Shown here: positions 1 through 6,170 of the stretch, piece by piece | Layout of the letters: every line of letters begins with the position of its first letter | Numbering within the stretch: the first letter of the stretch is position 1 | Assembly (NCBI GenBank): GCA_016198625.1 | Contig: JACQIH010000020.1 | Location: forward strand, 1 to 13,325 | Length of the DNA: 13,325 bases | Source of the DNA: Candidatus Aenigmatarchaeota archaeon | GTDB taxonomy: Archaea > Aenigmatarchaeota > Aenigmatarchaeia > GW2011-AR5 | Direction: 5' to 3' | Translations under genes and position numbers: made by a program | Notes under the pieces: generated by a model | Databases searched by the model: none | Seen by the model: only the letters and a program-made list of their open reading frames with translations | Told to the model about the DNA's origin: nothing

Positions 1-910
1 GAACTTTATAGCCTGCGGGTGCTGCTGAACTGCTGCCTATGCTCACGTTCACGCCAGGCGTGTCGTTATATACAAGCGTCGCCGTGGTCGCCCAGCCTGA
101 TATCGCTGAGGGCCACTCCGTCCGGCAGTCCGTGCGGAAGCATATCTGCGAAGCGTTCAGGAAGCCGCTGGCGTTGATGTTGCCGCGGACGTCAAGCGTG
201 TACAGAGGCGAGGATGTCCCGATGCCGACCCTTGCGTTTGAGTCCTGGAACAATCCGAGGGTTCCTGCATTGTTTGTTATGTTCAGGGTTCCGATTATGG
301 ACAATGTATGCGCGGGCAATGTCGTGTTGATTCCCACATTCCGCGTGTTGTTCGCTATATAAAACAAGCTGGATGCCGCTGACAGATTTCCCTGCAGGAC
401 CAGATCGTCCGCAAGTTTCGCGCTGGTTACTGATCCGCTTGTGATTTTTGAGGATGTCACCGCGTTGGTCGCTATGTCCCCGCTGCCGACGCATGACGTG
501 CATACCAAGTCCTCGGACGTGTTCGCGCGGAATGCATAGCCGCTCGTAGCCAGCTGCCGTCTTGGCGTAAGGGTTTCCGTGCCTATGCGTATTTCCAGCC
601 AGTACGATTCGTCGAACGATAAATTGAGAGGCGTGTTGTTGCCGAGCAGCGCATTGACGATGCCGTTGTCAACGTAAAGCCGCTGGTCCTCCCACCACAG
701 GTTTGCGCCGCCGCTTGCGACATTGTAAATGCGGAACGTGAAGTTGTACGTGTCGGTGAGCAGCACGTTGCTCGTGTCCGTGAGCTTTGCCTGGAAGTTC
801 ATGGTGTTGGGGACAGCGGCGTAGACGAGGGAAGCAAATATGAAGGAGAGAAGGACAAGTGAGAGAATCAGCACCGTTCCTTCTCTCCTCGGGGTGTGGT
901 TCAGCATCAT
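1..910 (-). CDS. Secreted adhesin / tail-fibre-like surface protein, C-terminus off the left edge
   Basis: The frame stays open from the ATG at 910 to the window edge (303 codons visible). Residues 1-32 form a Sec signal peptide with the core VLILSLVLLSFIFASLVYA. A module of about 100 residues follows (MNFQAKLTDTS...TYNFTFRIYN...TPRRQLATSGYAFRA), typical of bacterial and archaeal surface proteins that start with a 'QGRLTD...YAFRA' domain. Next is a short V/T/S-rich repeat (SGDIATNAVTSSKITSGS) and then tandem tail-fibre-like repeats, VGINTTLPAHTLSIIGTLNI and VGIGTSSPLYTLDVRGNINA, with a third beginning at the edge. Such repeats build elongated beta-structured stalks. The ATG overlaps the stop of the upstream regulator (ATGA), so the two are probably translated together. 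A second ATG follows immediately (905-907). Its ligand is unknown. Confidence 0.8.
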   Translation of the reverse strand, partial: MMLNHTPRREGTVLILSLVLLSFIFASLVYAAVPNTMNFQAKLTDTSNVLLTDTYNFTFRIYNVASGGANLWWEDQRLYVDNGIVNALLGNNTPLNLSFDESYWLEIRIGTETLTPRRQLATSGYAFRANTSEDLVCTSCVGSGDIATNAVTSSKITSGSVTSAKLADDLVLQGNLSAASSLFYIANNTRNVGINTTLPAHTLSIIGTLNITNNAGTLGLFQDSNARVGIGTSSPLYTLDVRGNINASGFLNASQICFRTDCRTEWPSAISGWATTATLVYNDTPGVNVSIGSSSAAPAGYKV

Positions 911-1098
911 TTCTTTCTCACCAGCTTCATGTTGCCGTACTTTTTGATGTCTGCTTTGCCTTCAGCGGCAAGTATGTGGCAGTACTTAGAAGCAGTGCTC
1001 ACGGAGAGCGAGCATTTGTCGGCGATGAGCTTGATGGGGACTGCGTCCTTGCTTAAGGCAGCCGCTACCCGGCCCTTCACCTCGTCGTAGAGAGGCAT
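907..1098 (-). CDS. Small winged helix-turn-helix DNA-binding protein (63 aa)
   Basis: The protein is a single compact wHTH domain. A recognition-helix pattern occupies about residues 20-45 (VPIKLIADKCSLSVSTASKY, then HILAAEGKADI), and a basic wing lies at 46-63 (KKYGNMKLVRKK). It has no membrane or sensor domain. Its stop overlaps the start of the adhesin gene by ATGA, so the regulator and adhesin form one transcript. A TATA box on this strand (1121-1128) lies 26 nt from the ATG, which predicts a leaderless mRNA. Three near-identical iterons surround that TATA box, so autoregulation is likely. The family assignment (MarR/ArsR-like wHTH) rests on pattern only. Confidence 0.72.
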   Translation of the reverse strand: MPLYDEVKGRVAAALSKDAVPIKLIADKCSLSVSTASKYCHILAAEGKADIKKYGNMKLVRKK

Positions 1099-1108
1099 AA
1101 AACTTATT

Positions 1109-1153
1109 AGTTAAGATTAATATTTAAAGTTAATGATTAAAGTTAAGATTAAT
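1109..1153 (-). promoter_or_regulatory. Promoter with three iterons upstream of the wHTH-adhesin operon
   Basis: The minus-strand TATA box TTTAAATA is the complement of 1121-1128. Plus-strand iterons are AGTTAAGATTAAT at 1109-1121, AGTTAATGATTAA at 1129-1141 and AGTTAAGATTAAT at 1141-1153. The outer two are identical 13-mers exactly 32 bp apart, about three helical turns, and the middle copy differs by an inserted T. They bracket the TATA box, so bound protein would block TBP/TFB access. The adjacent wHTH protein is the obvious candidate ligand (inference). Confidence 0.6.
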
Positions 1154-1194
1154 TCTTGAGCACCGTAAACTCACATAAAAAATCAAAGGGACCT

Positions 1195-1227
1195 AGAAAC
1201 GGAAGAAACGGACAAATCTTTATATAG
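1195..1227 (+). promoter_or_regulatory. Promoter of the toxin-antitoxin-like pair with a tandem 9-bp repeat
   Basis: The TATA box TTTATATAG is at 1219-1227, 39 nt before the ATG at 1262, which would give a short leader of about 12 nt. Immediately upstream the 9-mer AGAAACGGA occurs twice in tandem (1195-1203 and 1204-1212). That is the position of the TFB-recognition element or of an operator for the AbrB-type antitoxin. Confidence 0.45.
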
Positions 1228-1261
1228 ATATACATTCAATAAAAAGATATACAGTGGTCCG

Positions 1262-1525
1262 ATGGCATGGCAGCGAGACAAATATTTGCGATACTGGTGG
1301 AATGACAAATTCGTTGTCATAACGTTGCACATCATGGACGAACTTGACAGACAGAACAAAACAATAGATTTTTTGGGCGAGGTACTGGAAAAGGTGCAGC
1401 ATAAAACAGTATCAAAAAAACACGGAAAACATGAGTGCAAATTAAGAATAGACCGGAAGACATGGAAACTTGTTTACGCATTGAAGGATGACAAAGCATT
1501 CATGATTCACCTAAAGCCGGAGTGA
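1262..1525 (+). CDS. DUF4258-like small protein, candidate toxin of a TA pair
   Basis: This 87-residue basic protein starts MAWQRDKYLRYWW. The segment VITLHIMDELDRQNKTIDFL, then LEKVQHKTVSKKHGKHECKL and a C-terminal KLVYALKDDKAFMIHLKPE, resembles the DUF4258 / RelE-like small-toxin layout: an [IV]T.H..[DE]. start, a central helix pair and a closing beta hairpin. The match is by eye and not strong. The gene directly after it, 4 nt downstream, encodes a zinc-finger/AbrB protein of antitoxin type. Toxin-first order is as in mqsRA. Both genes are richer in AAA, ATA and GAA codons than the flanking GC-rich genes, which suggests horizontal acquisition. The toxin role is inferred from family pattern and neighbourhood. 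Confidence 0.6.
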   Translation: MAWQRDKYLRYWWNDKFVVITLHIMDELDRQNKTIDFLGEVLEKVQHKTVSKKHGKHECKLRIDRKTWKLVYALKDDKAFMIHLKPE

Positions 1526-1529
1526 TTTT

Positions 1530-1877
1530 ATGGAACCTATATTGATAGAAATGGAGAAAACAAAGCAAATAGAGCTGAAAAGCTGCCCTATTTGCAAATC
1601 CGCATTGAAAAAAGTCGAGATAGAGAGAAAAGGGATTGTTCTGAACGGCTACAAGTGCTCAAAATGCAATGAAATATTCTTTCCGTCAGACGAAGTTTTC
1701 AAGTACGAAATTCTGAGTGGAAAAAGAAAAATGGCGAGGAAGATAGGAAAAGTCGGCCACTCTATTGTAATCAGGATACCGAATACAATAGCCAAAGAAT
1801 TGGGAATAGGAAAAGGCGATGTAGCTTATTTTGAAAAAAGAGGAAACGAAATCAAAATAAGAATCATTTCCGAATAA
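1530..1877 (+). CDS. YgiT-type zinc finger fused to AbrB/MazE-type domain, candidate antitoxin
   Basis: The protein has 115 residues in two parts. Residues 17-53 form a zinc ribbon with C19-P-I-C22 and C43-S-K-C46, as in YgiT/MqsA-type antitoxins. Residues 68-115 (RKIGKVGHSIVIRIPNTIAK, then ELGIGKGDVAYFEKRGNEIKI) form a SpoVT/AbrB swapped-hairpin DNA-binding domain. MqsA pairs the same ribbon with an Xre-type HTH, so the AbrB replacement is a different architecture. The start is supported by GGAGTGAT (1519-1526), which overlaps the previous stop and complements the 16S tail. The expected role is to bind the upstream small protein and repress the shared promoter. Confidence 0.72.
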   Translation: MEPILIEMEKTKQIELKSCPICKSALKKVEIERKGIVLNGYKCSKCNEIFFPSDEVFKYEILSGKRKMARKIGKVGHSIVIRIPNTIAKELGIGKGDVAYFEKRGNEIKIRIISE

Positions 1878-1882
1878 AGATA

Positions 1883-1892
1883 TTTTTATAAG
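1883..1892 (+). promoter_or_regulatory. TATA box of the cysteine-rich membrane protein gene
   Basis: TTTTTATAAG is centred 28 nt upstream of the ATG at 1915. Archaeal TATA-to-start spacing of this size predicts a leaderless or near-leaderless mRNA. Confidence 0.5.
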
Positions 1893-1914
1893 GGGCTTCC
1901 GATAATCTATAACC

Positions 1915-2301
1915 ATGAACAAGGTCGAGTCCAGAAAGTACCTGATTATCGGCGGCATCGTGGTTGTCGCCTTGGTCGCTTATTTCCTCCTTACAACGTA
2001 CAAGCCTGCGCCTGCTGTGCCGACTCAGGACACGAACCTTTCGCAGCTGCCGAAAGTCAATCCCGGCATCGCGCAGGAGCTCACGCCTGGCAAGTGCCCG
2101 GCGAACCAGTGCAGGAACTGGCAGTTCGGCTCGTGCTCGAAGAAGCAATTGTACAAGGAAAGGGAATGCTTCAGGTACGGCGCGTTTCCCGACTGTCCCG
2201 AGGAGATTTATTACGAGACCAAAATAGAGCCGGTGGATGCGTGCGGCCAGCCGGACTGCGGAGCGGGAAAAACGTACAACAACAATTACACGTGCGTCTA
2301 A
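1915..2301 (+). CDS. Membrane-anchored cysteine-rich extracellular protein, function unknown
   Basis: The 128-residue protein begins with a short basic tail (MNKVESRK) and one transmembrane segment (residues 9-28, YLIIGGIVVVALVAYFLLTT). A proline/threonine-rich linker runs to about residue 60, followed by a compact domain with eight cysteines at 61, 66, 74, 85, 94, 110, 115 and 127. The even number and the extracytoplasmic location fit four disulfides. CPANQC and CGQPDC have CxxxxC spacing and are not redox CxxC sites; zinc binding is a less likely alternative. The family is not recognised. The next gene encodes a thioredoxin-fold membrane protein, so the two may be linked through disulfide chemistry, although each has its own TATA box. 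Confidence 0.75.
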   Translation: MNKVESRKYLIIGGIVVVALVAYFLLTTYKPAPAVPTQDTNLSQLPKVNPGIAQELTPGKCPANQCRNWQFGSCSKKQLYKERECFRYGAFPDCPEEIYYETKIEPVDACGQPDCGAGKTYNNNYTCV

Positions 2302-2306
2302 TCAAG

Positions 2307-2341
2307 AAATATAAAGGTTCGCGGAAATTCTAAGAAGAGGT
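2307..2341 (+). promoter_or_regulatory. TATA box and Shine-Dalgarno that fix the GTG start at 2349
   Basis: AAATATAAAG at 2307-2316 is the TATA box. GAGGTAA begins at 2337 and lies 7 nt before the GTG codon at 2349, supporting that start. Confidence 0.45.
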
Positions 2342-2348
2342 AACGGGC

Positions 2349-2951
2349 GTGGCGGAAAAGCTAATCAAGGGCAGAATCCTTTACGGCGTAATCGCTGTCC
2401 TTGTTCTCGCGCTTGCCTTCCTGATATACAGCTCCTACATATCGGCAGGCCAGAAAGCGGCAAAGCAGGAAGCGGCTGTTGAGAAGGTGGCAAGAATTTA
2501 CGAGCTGCTGACCGAAAATACGGTCGAGGTTCTTAACGTCAAAGAAGAAAGCGGAATGTACCGCGTTATCCTCGCCACTCGCGACGCCGCGGGCAGCAGG
2601 CAGGTGCAGGAAGTCCTGGTGAGCAGCGACGGCGCGTTATTCACGGACCGCGCCGTAAACACGCAGGCGCTTCTTGACAGGGTCACGAAGGAAAAGGCAT
2701 TTGCGGAATGCCTGGCGGAAAAACAGGTGCTCGTGTTCGGCCAGAGCAGCGAAGTTAATACCCAGACGCAGCTGCAGGTAATCGGCTCGTTCTATAGAAA
2801 AGTATACGTCGACTGCACCGGCGCTAACCTGCAGGTATGCCAGCAGGTCGGGATAACCCAGGTGCCCACGACCGTTTATAACAATACCCCCTATATCGGA
2901 GTCCAGACCCTGCAGCTGTACGAAGAGCTTACCGGATGCAGGATGGGCTAG
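2349..2951 (+). CDS. Membrane-anchored thioredoxin-fold protein lacking a CxxC active site
   Basis: This 200-residue protein has a GTG start. Residues 10-30 (ILYGVIAVLVLALAFLIYSS) form one transmembrane anchor. Residues 56-105 resemble the small N-terminal domain of archaeal Dsb-like proteins (EVLNVKEESGMYRVIL, then a V..DG.L strand). Residues 120-200 follow a thioredoxin fold: strand QVLVFG, then KVYVDCTGANLQVCQQVGIT, the cis-proline motif QVPTT (P173), and a helix ending in ELTGC. In functional relatives CPHC or CxxC follows the first strand; here that stretch reads GQSSEVNTQT (131-140) with no cysteine. Cysteines remain at 121, 156, 164 and 197. It may be a structural or chaperone-like relative, or may use the other cysteines. 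A pilin gene follows behind its own TATA box. Confidence 0.75.
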   Translation: MAEKLIKGRILYGVIAVLVLALAFLIYSSYISAGQKAAKQEAAVEKVARIYELLTENTVEVLNVKEESGMYRVILATRDAAGSRQVQEVLVSSDGALFTDRAVNTQALLDRVTKEKAFAECLAEKQVLVFGQSSEVNTQTQLQVIGSFYRKVYVDCTGANLQVCQQVGITQVPTTVYNNTPYIGVQTLQLYEELTGCRMG

Positions 2952-2954
2952 TTC

Positions 2955-2962
2955 TTTTTAAG
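2955..2962 (+). promoter_or_regulatory. TATA box of the first pilin gene
   Basis: TTTTTAAG is centred about 26 nt before the ATG at 2985, the leaderless spacing also seen at other genes in this window. Confidence 0.45.
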
Positions 2963-2984
2963 CGGAAAATTACATAGTTTAGGC

Positions 2985-3422
2985 ATGAAGGGCGTCTCGC
3001 CGCTTATAGCCGCCATACTGCTGATTGCTTTTACCCTTGCTGTTGCAGGCATACTGGGCTCATGGACAACGAGATTCTCGCAGCAGGGGCTCGTGAAATC
3101 CGAGGAAAAGGACAGCTGCGTCGGCGCCCTTGGCCTCAAGTCGCCCTCGTTTTCCGGGACTCTCCTGACCGTTCAGGTCATAAACCAGAAGACGAATTTC
3201 AACCTGTCCGGCATGGTCGCGAACATCATCTATGCGAACGCCACGAAAACAAAGGCGCACTCCAATGTAATGATGAAGGACCTGAATTTCATGGACCCCA
3301 TGCCGCCGGGATACAGCGACTGGCTTGTCTACAACACCAATGACACGACAAAGCCGTTGAGGGTGGAAGTTTCTGCCGCGAACTGCGGAGCGTCATTCGC
3401 GGCGGACATCGCGGTGCCGTAA
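2985..3422 (+). CDS. Archaeal type IV pilin, family A
   Basis: The protein has 145 residues with the shortest possible class III leader, MKG|VSPLIAAILLIAFTLAVAG. Prepilin peptidase would cut after G3, leaving a 142-residue mature pilin whose first 25 residues form the hydrophobic assembly helix. The globular part has several N-x-[ST] sequons (NLS, NAT, NDT) and cysteines in KDSCVGALGL and AANCGASF that could form a disulfide. It is a clear paralogue of the pilin ending at 10382, sharing FSQQ, SEEK, GAL.L, ANIIY, KAHSN and DPMPPG. Both mature forms are exactly 142 residues although the leaders differ by 65. It is probably a fibre subunit. Confidence 0.9.
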   Translation: MKGVSPLIAAILLIAFTLAVAGILGSWTTRFSQQGLVKSEEKDSCVGALGLKSPSFSGTLLTVQVINQKTNFNLSGMVANIIYANATKTKAHSNVMMKDLNFMDPMPPGYSDWLVYNTNDTTKPLRVEVSAANCGASFAADIAVP

Positions 3423-3433
3423 CTTTAACCAAA

Positions 3434-3442
3434 TTTAATATA
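3434..3442 (+). promoter_or_regulatory. TATA box in front of the surface-filament operon
   Basis: TTTAATATA is centred 29 nt before the ATG at 3467. From that gene to 9753 the genes are mostly separated by 1-21 nt or overlap, apart from two gaps of about 62 and 85 nt. This is therefore the likely main promoter of the run. Confidence 0.5.
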
Positions 3443-3466
3443 CAAGGCGCCGACATATTACATCTG

Positions 3467-4225
3467 ATGAAGTTAGCGTTCGTTTTCGCGGTGCTTGCCG
3501 CCGCTGCCGCTGTTTTCGCTGCAGAAATGAGCAGCTCGTCCTACAGAGTCGACTCAGCGAACCCTTCGGCATCCGGAATCCTGACGGGAGGCGATTACAT
3601 CGCCCGGACTTCGGTCGAAACATTCGCAGGGAAGACGACGAGCAGCAGCTTCATAGCCGTGCTTGGCTTCGACTTCCCGCTGCTGTCCGAAATACTGAAC
3701 CAGACAGTCACCTTTGTCCTCGAATTCAGCATCAACGGCACGGCAAACGACGCGGCGGAAATAGATTCGTCGCAGCTTTCGGCGAACCAGAAATTCCTGC
3801 TGCTTACGTCGAAGAACATAAGCAACTTCTACGTATGCATGGAAGACACCGCGATAACGGGCACGCCGGCTTTCGGCATCGTCTTCTCCGGGAAGCAGCT
3901 CAGCTACATAAACCTCAGCGTGAATACGACGCAGACGACCTCGTTCAACCTCCGCCTGTCGCAGGCGCAGGAAAAGAACCGCTTCGTGATCCCGATAACT
4001 AGGGAGGGTTGCGCGAACATCCGCAGCAAGTTCCAGCTCATAAAGATACACGGCTTCATGCCGCAGGCATTCGTTCCGTTCTTCCTCGGCAAGTCGCCGA
4101 TAGAAATCATCCTATCATACACGGACGTCGATATAATCGGCGATTTCGTGAAGACGGGCTCCGCGAAGCTCGTGCTCGAAAAGAACGAGACGGACAGCCA
4201 GGTCCAGATAATCGTGAGGGATTAG
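3467..4225 (+). CDS. Sec-secreted protein, paralogue of the protein at 5018, function unknown
   Basis: Residues 1-19 form a Sec signal peptide (MKLAFVFAVLAAAAAVFAAE) with an A-x-A-type site and no class III motif. The mature protein (about 233 residues) is beta-rich and has sequons NQT, NGT, NIS, NLS and NTT and two cysteines (YVCMED, REGCAN). The C-terminus has the motif EIILSYTDVDIIGDFVKTGS, then a strand ending IIVRD. The product of 5018-5581 ends with the same pattern (MRLEYTDIDIVGRSLIGPGA, then VAVIK), and both contain an [I/S]..I.[IL].G motif upstream. A prepilin-like gene starts 1 nt after its stop. It is probably a periplasmic or surface partner of the filament; no named family is recognised. 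Confidence 0.8.
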   Translation: MKLAFVFAVLAAAAAVFAAEMSSSSYRVDSANPSASGILTGGDYIARTSVETFAGKTTSSSFIAVLGFDFPLLSEILNQTVTFVLEFSINGTANDAAEIDSSQLSANQKFLLLTSKNISNFYVCMEDTAITGTPAFGIVFSGKQLSYINLSVNTTQTTSFNLRLSQAQEKNRFVIPITREGCANIRSKFQLIKIHGFMPQAFVPFFLGKSPIEIILSYTDVDIIGDFVKTGSAKLVLEKNETDSQVQIIVRD

Positions 4226-4226
4226 T

Positions 4227-5009
4227 GTGAGAAAAAGAATGAGGGTCAAGGGAGAAAGGCTTTTCTCCTTGAAGGGGCTGACGATAACCCTCGAGGTCAT
4301 AATCGCCGTGATTATCGTCACGTCGGCCGTCATAGTCCTGAGCGCCGCGAACTCGGTCCTGGAAGAGGGGAAATCCGCGCAGCGCTTCAATCTCGCGCGC
4401 CAGCTGCTGACGACTGCTGACGCCGTGGTAAGGGAGATGTCGTCCGAGGCCCCGGGCTCGATGCGCGTGCTGAAGCTCGACAGCATAGAAGGCGGCGAGC
4501 TCGTTGTTTCGGGGAAATCCGACACCATAAAATACCAACTGCTCCTGCCGCGGCAGATTTTCCAGGAAGGCATGCGGTTCAAGGAAGGGAACCTCCTTAT
4601 ACTTTCGGGACCGCATGTGGAGGCGTACGAAGCCGACATCGACGGCGACGGCTCGGACGACCTCGTTCTCGAAAACAGGGCGGTCCTTTTCGCTATGAGG
4701 AAGAACGGTACGCCGGGAAGCCCCGTTGCGATAAACACCACCAAGCTGATAGTCCAGATGAGGGAGAAGAGGCTGCCGATGAATGTCACGAATCCCATTT
4801 CGCTCATAGCGGTCAACGATCTGCACAATTCAACATACGGCACGGGATGGACCGAATTCACGAGGAACGAGTCGTTCCTGCCGAGCAATTCGATAAGGGT
4901 TGTCATGAACACGACCGAGGCGAACATATCTTACATAGCGGAATTCACGCTGACAGGCGCCGGCGACTTCGTCGAGATGCAGGTGAAGAACATAAGGAGC
5001 GTCAAATAG
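4227..5009 (+). CDS. Minor-pilin-like protein with a calcium-loop motif
   Basis: The 260-residue product starts at GTG 4227, 1 nt after the previous stop; ATG 4239 is an alternative. The leader ends FSLKG|LTITLEVIIAVIIVTS, with cleavage after G17 and Glu at mature position 6. The assembly helix runs to about residue 42. An amphipathic segment follows (QLLTTADAVVREMSSEAPGS), then a beta-rich body. Residues 137-145 read DIDGDGSDD, matching the DxDxDGxxD calcium loop of EF-hand/FG-GAP type. The C-terminus (ISYIAEFTLTGAGDFVEMQV, KNIRSVK) matches that of the 9049-9753 product (ISYDVYYTLYAGADFLKVEL, RNVRTP), so these are paralogues. The length and single copies suggest a minor pilin and not the major fibre subunit. 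Confidence 0.82.
   Translation: MRKRMRVKGERLFSLKGLTITLEVIIAVIIVTSAVIVLSAANSVLEEGKSAQRFNLARQLLTTADAVVREMSSEAPGSMRVLKLDSIEGGELVVSGKSDTIKYQLLLPRQIFQEGMRFKEGNLLILSGPHVEAYEADIDGDGSDDLVLENRAVLFAMRKNGTPGSPVAINTTKLIVQMREKRLPMNVTNPISLIAVNDLHNSTYGTGWTEFTRNESFLPSNSIRVVMNTTEANISYIAEFTLTGAGDFVEMQVKNIRSVK
4246..4272 (+). repeat. Leader hairpin just upstream of the KG cleavage codons (4227 gene)
   Basis: The 3' arm TTCTCCTTGA (4263-4272) pairs with TCAAGG/AGAA (4246-4256) through one bulged G, with loop AGGCTT. The 3' arm runs straight into AAGGGG, the Lys-Gly codons. Together with ATGAGG at 4239 this is a short version of the leader cassette found at 7794, 9855 and 11557. Confidence 0.55.
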
Positions 5010-5017
5010 TGGTTTTC

Positions 5018-5581
5018 ATGAGGATGTTATTTCTGATGCTGCTTGCCGTCGCATTGATTTCTGCAACCGCTCTCAGCCAGGACACCGTGTCCTCGGGATA
5101 CTACATTTTCGGGCGCTCGGCTGCTTTCTCAATCGTCAGCAACATAAACAACAAGAGCAACGACGCGATACAGCAGGGCAACGACTACATCTCGGCCGCG
5201 GACGGGCACCTCATCCTGGCACTTGTTTCCTCGTCAGGATTCGGCACGAAGAACAGCACGAATTACAACGGCCTTTCGTACCTGCTGGAAATGAGGCAGC
5301 CCCTTGACTCGAGGCTCTTCATAACTTTCACGCGGGCCACCGAGGAAGGCATCAGGAAAAAGATAGATTCAATCAGGCTCTACGGCATCGTGGATACACG
5401 CTTCGGCTCTTACAATGTCACGAGGCCCGATACGATTCCCGTGGTAATGCGGCTCGAATACACGGACATAGACATAGTGGGGCGCTCTCTCATCGGCCCC
5501 GGGGCGCGCGAGATTGTCGTGGAGAACCTCGGGAAGAACTCCAACAACGTCACGAAGGTCCAGGTGGCGGTGATAAAATGA
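5018..5581 (+). CDS. Sec-secreted protein, paralogue of the 3467 product, function unknown
   Basis: The 187-residue protein starts at ATG 5018; GTG 5009 is in frame but less likely. Residues 1-19 (MRMLFLMLLAVALISATALS) form a Sec signal peptide without a prepilin site. The mature part opens QDTVSSGYYIFGRSAAFSIV and has NKS, NST, NYT-like and NVT sequons and no cysteine. Its C-terminal MRLEYTDIDIVGRSLIGPGA and VQVAVIK parallel the end of the 3467 product. The alternation secreted / minor pilin / secreted suggests a duplicated gene pair or a shared complex. Its stop overlaps an ATG (ATGA, 5578-5581) that opens a 21-codon frame leading into the next pilin gene. Confidence 0.78.
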   Translation: MRMLFLMLLAVALISATALSQDTVSSGYYIFGRSAAFSIVSNINNKSNDAIQQGNDYISAADGHLILALVSSSGFGTKNSTNYNGLSYLLEMRQPLDSRLFITFTRATEEGIRKKIDSIRLYGIVDTRFGSYNVTRPDTIPVVMRLEYTDIDIVGRSLIGPGAREIVVENLGKNSNNVTKVQVAVIK

Positions 5582-5643
5582 GAAACTTTGCTGCTCCAAG
5601 CAGATTTTTGGAAAAAAGTTGCATCAAAAAGAGGTCGTGGTAA
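5578..5643 (+). CDS. Possible 21-aa linker ORF between two pilin-operon genes
   Basis: ATG at 5578 overlaps the previous stop (ATGA), and the TAA at 5641-5643 overlaps the ATG of the next gene (TAATG), so the frame exactly fills the gap. The peptide is MRNFAAPSRFLEKSCIKKRS plus W. A 41-codon ORF at 12578 also starts right at a pilin stop codon and opens MNFAAP. The DNA here is also a degenerate member of the palindrome family (AACTTTGCTGCTCC), so the conservation may be in the nucleic acid and not the peptide. GAGGT at 5631-5635 serves as Shine-Dalgarno for the next gene. Confidence 0.25.
   Translation: MRNFAAPSRFLEKSCIKKRSW
5580..5597 (+). repeat. Post-stop half-palindrome, copy 1
   Basis: GAGAAACTTTGCTGCTCC overlaps the stop codon (5579-5581). 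It matches the second palindrome of the unit at 6185-6238 (GAGAAACTTTGTTTCTCC) at 16 of 18 bases. Similar sequences follow stops at 8964, 10984 and 12578. Confidence 0.5.
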
Positions 5644-6149
5644 TGATAAATAATATTTTCTTTTTGGGCAACTTGCACTTTTTCTTTCCTGAAAAGAAAA
5701 AGGGCAGAAAGGGCCAGTCGCACATACTGATGCACGCGTTCGCGGTGGCGTTCAGCCTGATCATGATATGGATCATCGCCTCTAGCATGAATTCCATGAT
5801 AGACGACCACAGGGAATTTGTCGGGAAGAAGGAAATACTGCAGGTCTGCGACATAATGAAGACGGCAGCCGAGAAAATCATGGTGCCGCAGGAATACGTC
5901 TCAAGAAGCAATACCACGCTCGGGAGCATCAGCATCGCGATGCCCGAGAAGATAGGCGGGACGAATTACAGGACTCGCTTCGTCAACGACACGCTTATCA
6001 TAGAGACAACAGGCACACCTACGATCAACGACACGTGCATAATGGGCTTCAACGCCACCTTCCGCGGCGGCACGAACGGCGGCAGGACGTCCGTCGTTTA
6101 CACGCGGTACAGCGACGGGACGGACGAGATAAGGGTGACTAATGTCTGA
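5643..6149 (+). CDS. Minor-pilin-like protein (168 aa) with a hairpin leader
   Basis: The start at ATG 5643 is chosen from the Shine-Dalgarno GAGGT (5631-5635) and TAATG coupling. The leader is MINNIFFLGNLHFFFPEKKK then GRKG|QSHILMHAFAVAFSLIMIWI, with cleavage after G24. An acidic/helical stretch and a small globular part follow, with sequons NTT, NDT and NAT and one cysteine pair (VCDIMK, DTCIMG). Its leader DNA (5649-5713) is almost identical to that of the 8218 gene, but the mature proteins differ in length and sequence, so the leader has moved or been copied separately from the body. Likely a minor pilin. Confidence 0.78.
   Translation: MINNIFFLGNLHFFFPEKKKGRKGQSHILMHAFAVAFSLIMIWIIASSMNSMIDDHREFVGKKEILQVCDIMKTAAEKIMVPQEYVSRSNTTLGSISIAMPEKIGGTNYRTRFVNDTLIIETTGTPTINDTCIMGFNATFRGGTNGGRTSVVYTRYSDGTDEIRVTNV
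5649..5713 (+). repeat. Leader cassette, unfilled copy (pair of 8233-8351)
   Basis: Two blocks match the 8218 leader exactly: 26 nt at 5649-5674 (AATAATATTTTC...GGCAACTT) and 38 nt at 5676-5713. Only G5675 separates them here; 55 nt carrying two palindromes occupy that place in the other copy. Within the right block CTTTTTCTTT (5678-5687) and AAAGAAAAAG (5693-5702) form a hairpin with loop CCTGA directly before the Lys/Gly codons. Confidence 0.75.
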
Positions 6150-6170
6150 TTGAGACGTGGAGTAATAATT

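Noticed and set aside
39-362. Plus-strand 107-codon frame at the left edge
   Set aside because: It is antisense to the adhesin frame, whose signal peptide and tail-fibre repeats are clear.
845-888. 11-bp perfect inverted repeat (GGAGAGAAGGA / TCCTTCTCTCC) in the adhesin signal-peptide region
   Set aside because: The loop is 22 nt and the sequence is low-complexity purine/pyrimidine from Leu/Ser codons, so it does not fit the triloop family and may be chance.
3554-4051. 165-codon minus-strand frame opposite the 3467 gene
   Set aside because: Arg/Glu-rich shadow of a supported secreted protein gene.
4107-4927. Long minus-strand open frames of 239 and 270 codons opposite the 4227 gene
   Set aside because: They lie opposite a well-supported prepilin gene, have odd composition and no start signals; they are antisense shadows of GC-rich codon use.
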